From Bhargavaea ginsengi (lineage in GTDB: Bacteria > Bacillota > Bacilli > Bacillales_A > Planococcaceae), in the NCBI RefSeq assembly GCF_900109165.1, contig NZ_FNZF01000002.1:496001-560000 (forward strand): DNA of 64,000 nucleotides. The letters run 5' to 3'. The position numbers and the translations under genes are program-made. Below, piece after piece: positions 8,827 to 17,045 of this stretch. The notes beneath the pieces are model-generated. The model had not been told where the DNA came from. It saw only the letters and a list, made by a program, of their open reading frames with translations, and ran no database searches. Within the stretch, counting starts at the first letter, position 1. Each line of letters begins with the position of its first letter.

Positions 8827-9314
8827 TTCTGAAGAAATGTTTCAGGCATAACCACCGCTACGACTTCACCTGTTACACAGACTTCCCCGTCTGCTTCAAC
8901 TTCAACAAGCACCTTGAACTTTTTCGGGTGGATTTCCTCCACTCGGCCGGTCGCCTTCAGGAGCTTTCCGTGAGGTGTCGGTTTTTTGAAGTCAACATGG
9001 AGCGAAGCAGTGACGAATCTTGGCGGGTCCTCTCCGTCTCCCGGTTCGTGGCCGTTTTTTCTGTGCAGCGCCAAAGATGCAGAGCCTGTGCCGTGGCAGT
9101 CGATCATGGAGGCAATCACACCCCCGTAGACAAACCCCGGAAGAGCCAGCTCATCTTCCGCAGGGTCGTAGTAGGTGACTGTTACGTCCCCTTCCCAACC
9201 CGTCCGAAAATGATGGCCCTTTGCATTACGCCTTCCGCACCCGTAGCAACAGGCGAAATCGTCCGGATACTCATCCTGGATGGCATGGATGATTTCTTTT
9301 GCTTCTCGCACCAT
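8823..9314 (-). CDS. PaaI-family hotdog thioesterase-like protein
   Basis: This 163-aa hotdog-fold protein probably hydrolyses acyl-CoA thioesters; the substrate is unknown. The N-terminal CCYGCGRRNAKGHHFR segment is typical of a PaaI subgroup, and the hotdog helix region reads PGFVYGGVIASMIDCHGTGSA, with the catalytic Asp or equivalent expected in IDCHG. FVTASLHVDFKKPTPHG and ATGRVEEIHPKKFKVLVEV are typical hotdog strands. The start ATG 9314 is preceded by AGGAGGG. It is a single gene. Its 3' end abuts the rightward terminator at 8783-8826, which is on the wrong strand to serve it. Confidence 0.82.
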   Translation of the reverse strand: MVREAKEIIHAIQDEYPDDFACCYGCGRRNAKGHHFRTGWEGDVTVTYYDPAEDELALPGFVYGGVIASMIDCHGTGSASLALHRKNGHEPGDGEDPPRFVTASLHVDFKKPTPHGKLLKATGRVEEIHPKKFKVLVEVEADGEVCVTGEVVAVVMPETFLQK

Positions 9315-9623
9315 CTAAATCCCTCCTATTTCCCCATTATCTTCTTCCCCTCTTCGACAGCTTTTCCGGATTTCCTGCTAGCAAATTAAGAGACAGGGAA
9401 GGAATAGGGTCGCAGGAAGAGCTTTGTTGGCCACGCATCGCTTTTGGCCACAGATGCATTTACTGAGATTGCTTAGCTGTACCTCGTATGATTACCAAAC
9501 GTCCAAAGGTGTAAGACACACTAATGTGTGTTAAATCAACTGAAATTGAGTTTAGTTAACATTAAATTCGGTTTCATCAGTGATTAAATTCCAAATACTT
9601 CTGTCTATACAGTTGCTAATAGA
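9315..9623. other. AT-rich non-coding stretch, left border of an accessory patch
   Basis: About 300 bases without a credible gene. Composition shifts to clearly AT-rich from roughly 9400 on. I see no transposon ends or repeats here. Confidence 0.5.
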
Positions 9624-9671
9624 CAAACAAAAACCAGGCAAAGAAAAACATTTTGCTTTTCTTTGCCTGTT
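9624..9671 (-). terminator. Terminator of the two AT-rich island genes
   Basis: On the minus strand CAGGCAAAGAAAA pairs with TTTTCTTTGCCTG around a short loop and is followed by GTTTTTGTTTG. It lies just downstream of the membrane-protein gene. Confidence 0.85.
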
Positions 9672-9681
9672 ATTAAAAAAC

Positions 9682-10128
9682 TCAATTTACTTTCTGATAA
9701 GTTCTGGCGTTTAACCAAGTATGTCTTATGATTTGATAAACAACTAAGACCCCTACTATAAAGCTTGGTCCTAAAAGTTGTTGAGTCAGATTAAATACCG
9801 CAGTGTCGATATACAACGCCAACAACCATCCGACGATCAAAAAAACGACTTGAGTTAATGCACTTACAATTAGAATTTTTTTAAGAAATTCCTGATTTTT
9901 TATCATAAGCCAAACTGCAACAGTAATAATATAAATTGACAATGCGAATTCAATATAAACAGTCCAGTTGTTTAATGTGTTAAGTTCCATATAAGCAACG
10001 TTGGCTTTCAGTTGGTTACTGGCCCACTGATTTCTAATCGCTTCCTTGTAGAGTTCTAATCCTATAAAGAGACCATTTAAAATAACGAGAAAGCTCACAA
10101 ACAGGCCTATTAATCTGTTATTATTCAT
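9682..10128 (-). CDS. Four-helix integral membrane protein of unknown function
   Basis: About 148 aa. I do not recognise a family. Four hydrophobic segments are visible: LIGLFVSFLVILNGLFIGL near residues 5-25, YIEFALSIYIITVAVWLMI near 60-80, KILIVSALTQVVFLIVGWLL near 86-106 and GPSFIVGVLVVYQII near 120-140. The chosen ATG 10128 has AGAGGGGAGAG upstream; a TTG at 10155 would add nine residues. It follows the secreted-protein gene by 44 bp on the same strand and shares its terminator, so the two form an operon. Codon use is AT-rich, unlike the flanking genes, which suggests acquisition. A membrane partner (immunity, anchor or exporter) of the secreted protein is a possible role but only an inference. 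Confidence 0.65.
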   Translation of the reverse strand: MNNNRLIGLFVSFLVILNGLFIGLELYKEAIRNQWASNQLKANVAYMELNTLNNWTVYIEFALSIYIITVAVWLMIKNQEFLKKILIVSALTQVVFLIVGWLLALYIDTAVFNLTQQLLGPSFIVGVLVVYQIIRHTWLNARTYQKVN

Positions 10129-10172
10129 TAAGCGGACTCTCCCCTCTATTAGCAATGATTCTCTTGTGAACG

Positions 10173-10871
10173 TTATCTTAATTTATATGTTGGATTTACA
10201 TATCCCCAATCATACCATTTCCCTAAGGGGATTTCGACGCCTCCAATTTCAATTGGAATCACTACCCTTCCTCGCATTCTGTAAGAAGCATAGAAATCAA
10301 TTCCTCTGTTACCACTAGTGTATCGATATCCCGTTGAAATATTGCTGACCTCTTCAGTAAATGCTGCTCCAAAGTTAGCGCTTACATTTACTGTTGGATT
10401 ACCTAATGCTGTAAAAGTACCATTTGAATTCTCTCTATAACTAATCTTTAAAGCAGTTGACCATTCTTTTCTAAACTTTTTTGTATTGTCATATTCCAAG
10501 TGATAAACATGAACTGTGCGGTTTACTGTCGAACCTATTGAGTATGGTTGGATTAACATAGGATTAATATTGTCTTCAATATATCGCAAAGATAATCCGT
10601 GTTCCTCTAGCCCTCTAAGAACTGTTTCATAATTTTGATGTTCTAAATTCTTCTTGATTTCCATACTTATTCCTTTTGAAATAACATCGCCTGATGTTTG
10701 AATAACATCAATATCATCAATTGGAGCATTTTCAATAAAATCCTGGAAAACATCATTTGTTTTCTTAACGGTTACACTTTCAGTTTTCAGCTGATCTGCA
10801 CTTACTCTATCAATCTTCATAAACATAAATAGCGATGAAATCACTAGCAAACAAACAGCAACTTTCTTCAT
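10173..10871 (-). CDS. Secreted protein of unknown function
   Basis: A 232-aa protein with a clear Sec signal: MKK, a hydrophobic core VAVCLLVISSLFMFM and a likely cleavage site after VSA near residue 25. No lipobox is seen. The N-terminal third of the mature part is helical and acidic (DVFQDFIENAPIDDIDV); the C-terminal half is beta-rich with many aromatic residues (GYRYTSGNRGIDFYASYRMRG, then EIPLGKWYDWGYV). I recognise no domain with confidence. ATG 10871 has an AAGGGGTAAGG site; the frame extends 11 residues further upstream but the signal peptide fixes the start. It is AT-rich and co-transcribed with the downstream four-helix membrane gene. A secreted toxin or adhesin-like product would fit, but nothing in the sequence proves it. 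Confidence 0.68.
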   Translation of the reverse strand: MKKVAVCLLVISSLFMFMKIDRVSADQLKTESVTVKKTNDVFQDFIENAPIDDIDVIQTSGDVISKGISMEIKKNLEHQNYETVLRGLEEHGLSLRYIEDNINPMLIQPYSIGSTVNRTVHVYHLEYDNTKKFRKEWSTALKISYRENSNGTFTALGNPTVNVSANFGAAFTEEVSNISTGYRYTSGNRGIDFYASYRMRGRVVIPIEIGGVEIPLGKWYDWGYVNPTYKLR

Positions 10872-11175
10872 GTACCTTACCCCTTTTCTCTTTTTTAGTG
10901 CCAAGCGTATTGTGTTAATCCTCCTTCTTCAGCATTTCTGGAATTGGCACTTCCACTCTATCATTTCAAAAAAAGCCAGTAAATGACTATTTAGCATTAT
11001 TATTCAGTATTGTCGTGAGCATAATTATCTAATTCTTTTTTCATGTTGCGCCGACTTGTTCGCCATAAACAAAACGAGATGTTTTATTTTCTTCTGCTGT
11101 CGGTACGGCGGTTTGTCGTAACTTTTTTGTGATTTCGACATACTTATTACTTTTTATTGAAACCCATCCTTTACC

Positions 11176-11268
11176 GAGACTCATCCAATGCCTGTTCCTA
11201 ATATCGCTGATCGTCTCGGCAACAGACACCAGATGGTTTTAAGGATTTATGGACATGCTATAAAATAG
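11176..11268 (+). pseudogene. Remnant of a tyrosine recombinase/integrase C-terminus
   Basis: The plus-strand frame ending at TAG 11266-11268 reads VPNIADRLGNRHQM then VLRIYGHAIK, which matches the end of phage/ICE-type tyrosine integrases (IADRLGN...M...YGH with the catalytic Tyr in YGH). Upstream the frame is broken by stops, and no HxLRH box is found, so only about 30 codons survive. It marks the AT-rich patch as the decayed end of an integrated element. Confidence 0.5.
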
Positions 11269-11331
11269 CTCGAAAACCGAAAGCCCTTGCTTTTTCCAGA
11301 GCACTCGCCTTGTGAATTGGGCAGTTTTTAC

Positions 11332-11374
11332 AAAAAGACCTCGGATTACCCGTGATGTATGGGGTTTCCGAGGT
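11332..11374 (-). terminator. Probable terminator of the P450 gene
   Basis: On the minus strand ACCTCGGA and TCCGAGGT form an 8-bp stem around a 21-base loop, followed by CTTTTTG. It is 80 bases after the P450 stop. Confidence 0.6.
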
Positions 11375-11453
11375 ACTAACCGTTTTATATAACAAAATGG
11401 ACCAGAAAAATTTCTTCTAATTCCGTACATATCCGCTGGACCACTACTTTGAT

Positions 11454-12701
11454 TTAATTTTCCTTCACGCTGATATTGTCCATGATGAAGCGGTCTTTCG
11501 GCAAGGTCGGCATGCGGACCATGTTGATGGTGAGGTCCTGCTCCGGAACATCGTAAGACAGATTTTCATTGAGGTACCTTACGCTTTCCTCGATAATCAT
11601 GACCGCAATCTGTTCCCCCGGGCACCGGTGACCGGTGTCCGGATCCCCGCCGCCCTGCGGGATGAAGTTGAACCGGTCATCGACAAAGTCATTGAACCGG
11701 TCCGGATTGAATGTCTCCGGCTCTTCCCAGATCAGCGGATCCCGGTTGATGCCATGGACATCCAGGATGACATGACGGCCTTCTTTGAACAGATAGCCTT
11801 TCCATTCAAAGTCTTCTTTGACGACTGCCGGGAGGAAAGGGGTGAACGGATAAAAACGCCGGACTTCGTTGGCAAAGTTGTTCAGCTCTTTGGTGGTGGA
11901 CAGCTTGTCCTTCCATTCCGGGAAATCATGCAGGGCCAGTGCGGCAAACGCGACAAATCGGGCGACTGCGACGGCAGGCCGGATGACATTGAGGAGTTCG
12001 ATGGCAGCCATATGGGCATCCAGCAGTTCCCCTTCTTCCTCATGGAAAGCGACGGTATGTACCGGTGTGCCTTCCTCGGCCTTCATCCGGCCGTCCCGGA
12101 CCGCTTCGATCACTTCCTGGATCCAACCTTCCGTCTCCGTCCGAACTTTTTCTCCTTCCCGGTATCGTTTACCGACGCCGCCCGCAGCATCAATCATCAC
12201 ACCGACCTCATAGGCCCGCCGCCAGGATTCCGCATCCGTCAGCGGAACGCCTGTCCACCGGCACATGGCTCTCAGAATCAGTTCCTCTGATTCATCAAAC
12301 AAAACAGCACGCTTTTTCTGTTCCATTTCCAGCCCCTTGCGTTTCCACTCTTCCTGAAGGATTGTACGGAGATGGGCCAGCCTTTCTTCGGTCATCATCG
12401 ACATGAACATGGCTTTCCGGATTTTGTGCTTTTGTCCGTCCTTCGTATGGATTCCGTTTACGCCGAACAGCGTTTTCTGGATGCGTTTTGGCATGGCGCC
12501 TTCCCGCTTGATCCTGGATTCGTCATAAAACAATTCAGCGGCATCCCGCCCGGTCATGACGATCATCTTCTTGCCCAGGATCCTCGCCTCGAAGACATCG
12601 GTCTCCAGTTGGGCCATCCGTTTTCCGACAAAGTTGTATCCTTCGGTGACCACGTTGAACGTACTGTCAATCATCTTGATCTCTGGAATCTGCTTTGTCA
12701 T
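11454..12701 (-). CDS. cypC: Cytochrome P450 of the CYP152 peroxygenase family (fatty-acid hydroxylase)
   Basis: This 415-aa P450 belongs to the CYP152 group, which uses hydrogen peroxide to hydroxylate (or decarboxylate) long-chain fatty acids and needs no redox partner. The heme loop is FNFIPQGGGDPDTGHRCPGE with the thiolate ligand Cys360. In the I-helix the usual acid-Thr pair is replaced by NVIRPAVAVARFVAF with Arg241-Pro242, the pair that binds the fatty-acid carboxylate and acts as general acid in P450-BS-beta. Residue numbers nearly equal those of B. subtilis CypC. ATG 12701 is preceded by AGAGGTGTAGGG; upstream in-frame sequence is not part of the gene. Monocistronic, divergent from pepF. 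Whether it hydroxylates at alpha or beta, or decarboxylates, cannot be read with certainty. Confidence 0.92.
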   Translation of the reverse strand: MTKQIPEIKMIDSTFNVVTEGYNFVGKRMAQLETDVFEARILGKKMIVMTGRDAAELFYDESRIKREGAMPKRIQKTLFGVNGIHTKDGQKHKIRKAMFMSMMTEERLAHLRTILQEEWKRKGLEMEQKKRAVLFDESEELILRAMCRWTGVPLTDAESWRRAYEVGVMIDAAGGVGKRYREGEKVRTETEGWIQEVIEAVRDGRMKAEEGTPVHTVAFHEEEGELLDAHMAAIELLNVIRPAVAVARFVAFAALALHDFPEWKDKLSTTKELNNFANEVRRFYPFTPFLPAVVKEDFEWKGYLFKEGRHVILDVHGINRDPLIWEEPETFNPDRFNDFVDDRFNFIPQGGGDPDTGHRCPGEQIAVMIIEESVRYLNENLSYDVPEQDLTINMVRMPTLPKDRFIMDNISVKEN

Positions 12702-12859
12702 CCCTACACCTCTTCTGTCAGATAGTCCTCTATGTATTCCCTGATTCCCGCTAGGAATAACGTAATGCCGCAAGTCAGAAAGGTCAGAATCTGCTTTCAA
12801 TGATTGCCCGAATGTTATACAATTAGTTCGACTACCGTAAGAATAAGGGGGATATACCA

Positions 12860-14674
12860 ATGTCCGCAATTCCGCGTTCAAAAGTGAAGCTGGAAGAAAC
12901 ATGGAACCTGAATGATCTGTTCGCTTCGGAAACTGATTACGAAGCACGGCTGGATGAGATCCGTGAAGATGTACGCACGTTTTCCGCAAAATACAAAGGC
13001 AATGTGACTGATGCCGCATCTGCGCTTTCCGCGCTCAAAGAGTACGCCGCAATCTATGAAAAAATCATTCCGGCGGGAACTTATGTCAATCTATTGCAGA
13101 GCGAAGACCAGACGAACAGCGACCATCAGATGAGAGGGGCAGCATTCGGTTCACTCATGGCAAAAAGCTCTGCCGAGATGAGCTTTTTCGAGAGCGAGCT
13201 CTCTCAACTTCCTGAAGAAGAGCTGAAACAGGCGATGGAGCAATCGGAAGAGTTCCGGATTTATCTGCGGGATATTCTACGTTTTAAGCCTCACAAGCTG
13301 CACCCGGAAGTGGAGAAAGTTCTTGCGGCCTTCTCTTCCGTATTGGATGCTCCATATGAACTCTACAACGTCACTAAACTGGTTGATATGGACTTCCCTG
13401 ACTTTGAAGCGGGCGGCGAGCAGTTCCCGAACAGCTACAACCTGTTTGAAGGAACATGGGAAACCGATCCGGACACGGAAAAACGCCGTGCAGCCTATAA
13501 AGCGTTTTACGAAAAACTGGCCGACTATCAGCACACGACTGCCAAGACGTATGACACTCATCTCCAGACAGAGAAGACGACTTCCGACCTTCGCGGATTC
13601 GATACGGTCTTCGATTACCTGCTGTTCAACCAGGAAGTCGACCGGGAACTGTACGACCGCCAGATCGACCTGATCATGAAAGAACTGGCGCCTCATATGC
13701 GCCGTTACGCCAAATTGCTTCAGAACGTGCATGGCATCGACCGGATGACCTTCGCGGACCTGAAAGTGCCGCTTGACCCGTCGTATGAGCCGAAGATCAC
13801 CATCGAAGAGTCCAAGAAGTATATCTTCGAAGCCCTGTCCGTAATGGGAGACGACTATTACGAAATGCTGAAGCGCTCCTATGACGAACGCTGGACCGAC
13901 TTCGCCCAGAACAAAGGAAAATCCACGGGTGCTTTCTGCTCCAGCCCTTACGGCGTGCATCCTTACATCCTGATCTCCTGGTCCGGCAGCATGGAAGATG
14001 TGTTCGTCCTCGCGCACGAACTCGGCCACGCGGGTCATTTCTACAATGCCAACAGAGAGCAGGGAGTCTTCAACGCCCGTCCGTCCCTTTACTTTATTGA
14101 AGCACCGTCGACGATGAACGAGATGCTGATGGCCAATCACCTGCTCAAGAACTCGGATGATCCGCGTTTCAAACGTTGGGTCATCGCCTCCATCGTGGCG
14201 CGGACGTACTATCACAATTTCGTCACCCACCTTCTTGAAGCTGCCTACCAGCGGAAAGTCTATGAGCGCATCGATGCCGGCCAGAGCGTCAATGCAGGCG
14301 TGCTGAATGAACTGAAGCGCGGTGTGCTTGAAGAGTTCTGGGGCAGCGATGTAACGATCGAAGAAGGCGCGGAACTCACTTGGATGCGCCAGCCTCATTA
14401 CTATATGGGCCTTTATCCATATACCTACAGTGCAGGCCTGACAATCTCAACTCAGGTGTCGAAGCGGATCCTGGACGAGGGCGAGTCGGCTGTGAACGAC
14501 TGGCTGGAAGTCCTTCGCGCAGGCGGTACGAAGTCTCCGGTGGAACTTGCCCAAATGGCAGGTGTCGACATCACGACTGATGCCCCTCTCCGCGATACGA
14601 TCGCACATATCGGCAACCTGATCGACCAGCTTGAAAAGCTGACAGAAGAAATTTCCGCCAATACCGAAGCATAA
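12860..14674 (+). CDS. pepF: Oligoendopeptidase F (M3 family)
   Basis: A 604-aa cytosolic zinc metallopeptidase that degrades oligopeptides of roughly 7-17 residues. The catalytic HELGH motif is at residues 386-390, and a glutamate that would be the third zinc ligand follows in FIEAPSTMNEMLM near residue 415. An N-terminal helical domain covers residues 1-200, and the C-terminal half shows the HYYMGLYPYTYSAGL segment typical of PepF. ATG 12860 has AAGGGGGATATACC upstream. A TATACA-like -10 lies about 40 bases before the start. It is monocistronic and has its own terminator. Confidence 0.95.
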   Translation: MSAIPRSKVKLEETWNLNDLFASETDYEARLDEIREDVRTFSAKYKGNVTDAASALSALKEYAAIYEKIIPAGTYVNLLQSEDQTNSDHQMRGAAFGSLMAKSSAEMSFFESELSQLPEEELKQAMEQSEEFRIYLRDILRFKPHKLHPEVEKVLAAFSSVLDAPYELYNVTKLVDMDFPDFEAGGEQFPNSYNLFEGTWETDPDTEKRRAAYKAFYEKLADYQHTTAKTYDTHLQTEKTTSDLRGFDTVFDYLLFNQEVDRELYDRQIDLIMKELAPHMRRYAKLLQNVHGIDRMTFADLKVPLDPSYEPKITIEESKKYIFEALSVMGDDYYEMLKRSYDERWTDFAQNKGKSTGAFCSSPYGVHPYILISWSGSMEDVFVLAHELGHAGHFYNANREQGVFNARPSLYFIEAPSTMNEMLMANHLLKNSDDPRFKRWVIASIVARTYYHNFVTHLLEAAYQRKVYERIDAGQSVNAGVLNELKRGVLEEFWGSDVTIEEGAELTWMRQPHYYMGLYPYTYSAGLTISTQVSKRILDEGESAVNDWLEVLRAGGTKSPVELAQMAGVDITTDAPLRDTIAHIGNLIDQLEKLTEEISANTEA

Positions 14675-14683
14675 TTTCCTTAC

Positions 14684-14716
14684 CCCTTCCACATGTTGTG
14701 GAAGGGGTTTCCTTTG
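14684..14716 (+). terminator. Terminator of pepF
   Basis: CCCCTTCCACA and TGTGGAAGGGG form an 11-bp perfect stem with a TGT loop, followed by TTTCCTTT. Confidence 0.9.
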
Positions 14717-14743
14717 ATGGTCCGGTGATTCCGGAGTATAATA
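14715..14743 (+). promoter_or_regulatory. SigA promoter of the NCS2 permease gene
   Basis: TTGATG and TATAAT are separated by exactly 17 bp. The promoter starts inside the pepF terminator tail. No purine riboswitch is seen in the 70-nt leader. Confidence 0.75.
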
Positions 14744-14815
14744 AAGACTTGTGGCTTCCTCTTTTTTAGAGCGAAGCGGGTTGGGAGAGGGATAATTGAA
14801 TAGCAGGTTTTACCA

Positions 14816-16099
14816 TTGAAAAAAGATTTATTTGATTTGAAGGGACACGGGACAAATGCCCGGACCGAGATCATGGCAGGACTGGTGGGCTTCTTTACCA
14901 TCGCCTACATCATCGCGGTCAACTCGTTTATCCTGGCTGAATCCGGCATGCCGCTCGAAGGCGCGATGGTGGCAACCATCCTGATTTCATTTATCGGCTG
15001 TGTCCTGATGGGCTTCTGGGCCAATGCGCCGATTCTTCTCGTCCCCGGGATGGGCATTAATGTGATGTTCACATACACATTCGTCCATTCGATGGGACTG
15101 GATTACCGGACAGCATTGACGCTCGTCTTTATCTCCGGTGTTCTGTTTGTTGCGGTAGCCTTCACAAGGCTCGGATCCATCTTGAACCGGGTGATTCCTC
15201 AGTCCTTGAAGATTGCCATTACAGTCGGAATCGGACTGTTTCTCATCTTCATCGGCCTGGAGAAAGGCGGAATCATCGATCGGGGGACAAGCTCGATGAT
15301 CGCTCTTGGTGACCTTTCAGACCCAAGGCTGATCGCGACGGTCCTGACACTGCTGATCGCCCTCGTCCTGTTCCTTCGCAACGTGAAGGGACATTTCCTC
15401 TGGGCGATGATTGCAGGCACCGGGATTGCTGCACTCTTTGGTATTTTGCCGGAAGGCTCCGGCAATAAGGAAGTCTCACTGGCATCCTATAGCGAAGTGT
15501 TTGCTGCATGGTCTTTCGACAGCGTGCTTTCCATGGCGTTCCTCGTCGGGACCTTTTCCCTGACGATGGTGACCGTTTTTGAGAACATCGGCCTTGTGCA
15601 GTCCCATACTGCAGCGGCCGGCCGGCCAGAGAAAGCCCAAAAAGCGCTTCAGGCGACATCGGTATCCGCCATGCTTTCCGGCCTGTTCGGCTCCAGCACG
15701 CCGGTAGCAACCGCCGAAACCGGCGCGGTCATAGCAGCCGGCGGCAGGACCGGACTAAGTGCGATTACCGCAGGAATCCTGTTTTTGCTGTCTATTTTCT
15801 TTATTCCGGTCATCCAGTATATTCCGGACAATGCGATCGCCCCGATTCTTCTGATCATCGGTGGTCTGATGGTCCAGAACATTACTGACCTGGAAACATC
15901 CGATCTGACTGAGGCGTTCCCTGCGATCTTCCTGATCGCCATGATTCCATTCACTCAGAGCATCGCTGATGGCGTTGCCGTCGGATTTATCCTCTATCCG
16001 CTGCTGAAGCTGGCAAGCGGCAGAGCCGCGGAAGTCGCCAAGCCGCTTTATGTGATTGCGGTCCTCTTCATCTTGAACTTTGCGGTTTACCTGATCTGA
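14816..16099 (+). CDS. NCS2-family purine permease (AzgA/PbuG-like)
   Basis: A 427-aa membrane transporter with about 12-14 hydrophobic segments, of the AzgA-like branch of the NCS2 family that imports adenine, guanine or hypoxanthine by proton symport. Diagnostic pieces are the N-terminal TEIMAGLVGFFTIAYIIAVN, the PGMGINVMFTYTFVHSMGLDYRTAL segment and the family motif FGSSTPVATAETGAVIAAGGRTGLSA near residue 290-315. The start is TTG 14816, with AGCAGG upstream; no better in-frame ATG exists. It has its own promoter and a two-way terminator. The exact purine specificity cannot be inferred. Confidence 0.9.
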   Translation: MKKDLFDLKGHGTNARTEIMAGLVGFFTIAYIIAVNSFILAESGMPLEGAMVATILISFIGCVLMGFWANAPILLVPGMGINVMFTYTFVHSMGLDYRTALTLVFISGVLFVAVAFTRLGSILNRVIPQSLKIAITVGIGLFLIFIGLEKGGIIDRGTSSMIALGDLSDPRLIATVLTLLIALVLFLRNVKGHFLWAMIAGTGIAALFGILPEGSGNKEVSLASYSEVFAAWSFDSVLSMAFLVGTFSLTMVTVFENIGLVQSHTAAAGRPEKAQKALQATSVSAMLSGLFGSSTPVATAETGAVIAAGGRTGLSAITAGILFLLSIFFIPVIQYIPDNAIAPILLIIGGLMVQNITDLETSDLTEAFPAIFLIAMIPFTQSIADGVAVGFILYPLLKLASGRAAEVAKPLYVIAVLFILNFAVYLI

Positions 16100-16116
16100 G
16101 GGACCGCCATAAAATT

Positions 16117-16152
16117 AAAAGCTTTCCGGAGTAGATTCCGGAAAGCTTTTTT
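16117..16152. terminator. Bidirectional terminator
   Basis: AAAAGCTTTCCGGA and TTCCGGAAAGCTTTTTT pair around GTAGA. It serves the permease gene and the convergent MerR-family gene. Confidence 0.93.
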
Positions 16153-16163
16153 GTTATGACTGG

Positions 16164-16913
16164 TCAGTCCTGCAGACGGTCAGCCCTGATTCCCATCGCT
16201 TCTGCCATGAACCGGGCGAACCCATCACCGAATTTGTCCATGTTTCTGGTGAAGCGCTCATCCTGGATATAAAGTTGCCCGAGACCTCTGAAGGCTTCCG
16301 GTGAATAGCTGTGGCCCATGCTGTTCAAGAAGGCATGCCATTCGCCGATTGACTGCTGGACCTCGTCGGAACCCGCGTCCTGATGCCTCATGGCCGCAAG
16401 TTTCCGGAACAGGGCCTCCATCTGTTCGCTGATTTGCTTCTGCCCTTGCGCTCCCATGTCTGCCAGAGCCTTATTGGAGCGGTCGACCGCCTCATTCCCC
16501 CATCGTTGCCGGGCTTCTTCTTCGTAGGGGTTATTCGTGAAATCGAACCCTTGGAACTTCTCCTTATCGGTCATTTCAATTTCTCCTTTCGCATCCTGTA
16601 TGGTATTCTCCAGCGTCTGAATCATCCGGTCGAGCCTTGACCGTTTTTCCAATAGTGCTTCACGCTGCAGGGCAAGGGCTTCTATCCTGTCGAAATCCGG
16701 ATTTTGCAAAATTTGACCGATCTGCTTTAGTTGAAAGCCCAGTTCCCGGAAAAACAGGATCTGCTGGAGTGTTTCCAGGTCGCGCTCAGAGTACTGCCGG
16801 TACCCCGCCTCCGTTACGTGTTCCGGAGACAAAAGCCCAATCCGGTCGTAATGATGCAGTGTCCGGATACTGACACCGGTCAATTCTGCGACTTCCTTTA
16901 CTTTTCGGAGCAT
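16164..16913 (-). CDS. MerR-family regulator with TipAS drug-sensing domain
   Basis: This 249-aa activator has an N-terminal MerR winged helix ([26 protein letters not shown], residues 3-28), a dimerisation coiled coil to about residue 110, and a C-terminal TipAS domain (residues 125-245) that in TipAL and Mta-type proteins binds thiopeptides or other drugs. MerR activators bind promoters with over-long spacers; one such promoter lies directly upstream of this gene, so autoregulation is likely. ATG 16913 has AGGAGGTCGGG upstream. No efflux pump is adjacent; the next gene in the same direction is far upstream (the P-type ATPase), so its other targets are elsewhere. Confidence 0.92.
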   Translation of the reverse strand: MLRKVKEVAELTGVSIRTLHHYDRIGLLSPEHVTEAGYRQYSERDLETLQQILFFRELGFQLKQIGQILQNPDFDRIEALALQREALLEKRSRLDRMIQTLENTIQDAKGEIEMTDKEKFQGFDFTNNPYEEEARQRWGNEAVDRSNKALADMGAQGQKQISEQMEALFRKLAAMRHQDAGSDEVQQSIGEWHAFLNSMGHSYSPEAFRGLGQLYIQDERFTRNMDKFGDGFARFMAEAMGIRADRLQD

Positions 16914-16943
16914 CCCGACCTCCTCCTTCTCCTTCTTGAATCC

Positions 16944-16974
16944 AGTATAAAGTCTGACGATGCGTCAGGGTCAA
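16944..16974 (-). promoter_or_regulatory. MerR-type promoter/operator of the TipAS regulator
   Basis: On the minus strand TTGACC (16969-16974) and TATACT (16944-16949) are separated by 19 bp, and the spacer holds the palindrome CTGACG-CAT-CGTCAG (16954-16968). The over-long spacer with a central palindrome is the hallmark of MerR-activated promoters. Confidence 0.88.
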
Positions 16975-16986
16975 CACTTCAGTCCC

Positions 16987-17033
16987 AATAAAAATCCGAA
17001 TTCACCCGTCGGAAGCGGGTTGAATTCGGATTG
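16987..17033 (-). terminator. Terminator of the P-type ATPase gene
   Basis: On the minus strand AATCCGAATTCAACCCG and CGGGTGAATTCGGATT pair around a short loop, followed by TTTATT. Confidence 0.88.
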
Positions 17034-17045
17034 GCAAGTTATTCT

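Larger units (their letters stand above)
10872..11453. other. AT-rich intergenic region with integrase remnant
   Basis: About 580 bases without an intact gene. It contains the upstream region of the secreted-protein gene (10872-11000), a degenerate integrase 3' end (11176-11268, plus strand) and the terminator of the downstream P450 gene (about 11332-11374, minus strand). Small frames on the minus strand at 11041-11229 and 11239-11430 lack ribosome binding sites and are not called. Confidence 0.55.

Noticed and set aside
11041..11430. Two small minus-strand frames (62 and 63 codons) downstream of the secreted-protein promoter region
   Set aside because: No Shine-Dalgarno, no recognisable motif; the first is opposite the integrase remnant and the second overlaps the P450 terminator.
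14744..14815. Possible purine riboswitch before the NCS2 permease
   Set aside because: The leader is only about 70 nt and lacks the conserved loop and junction sequences.
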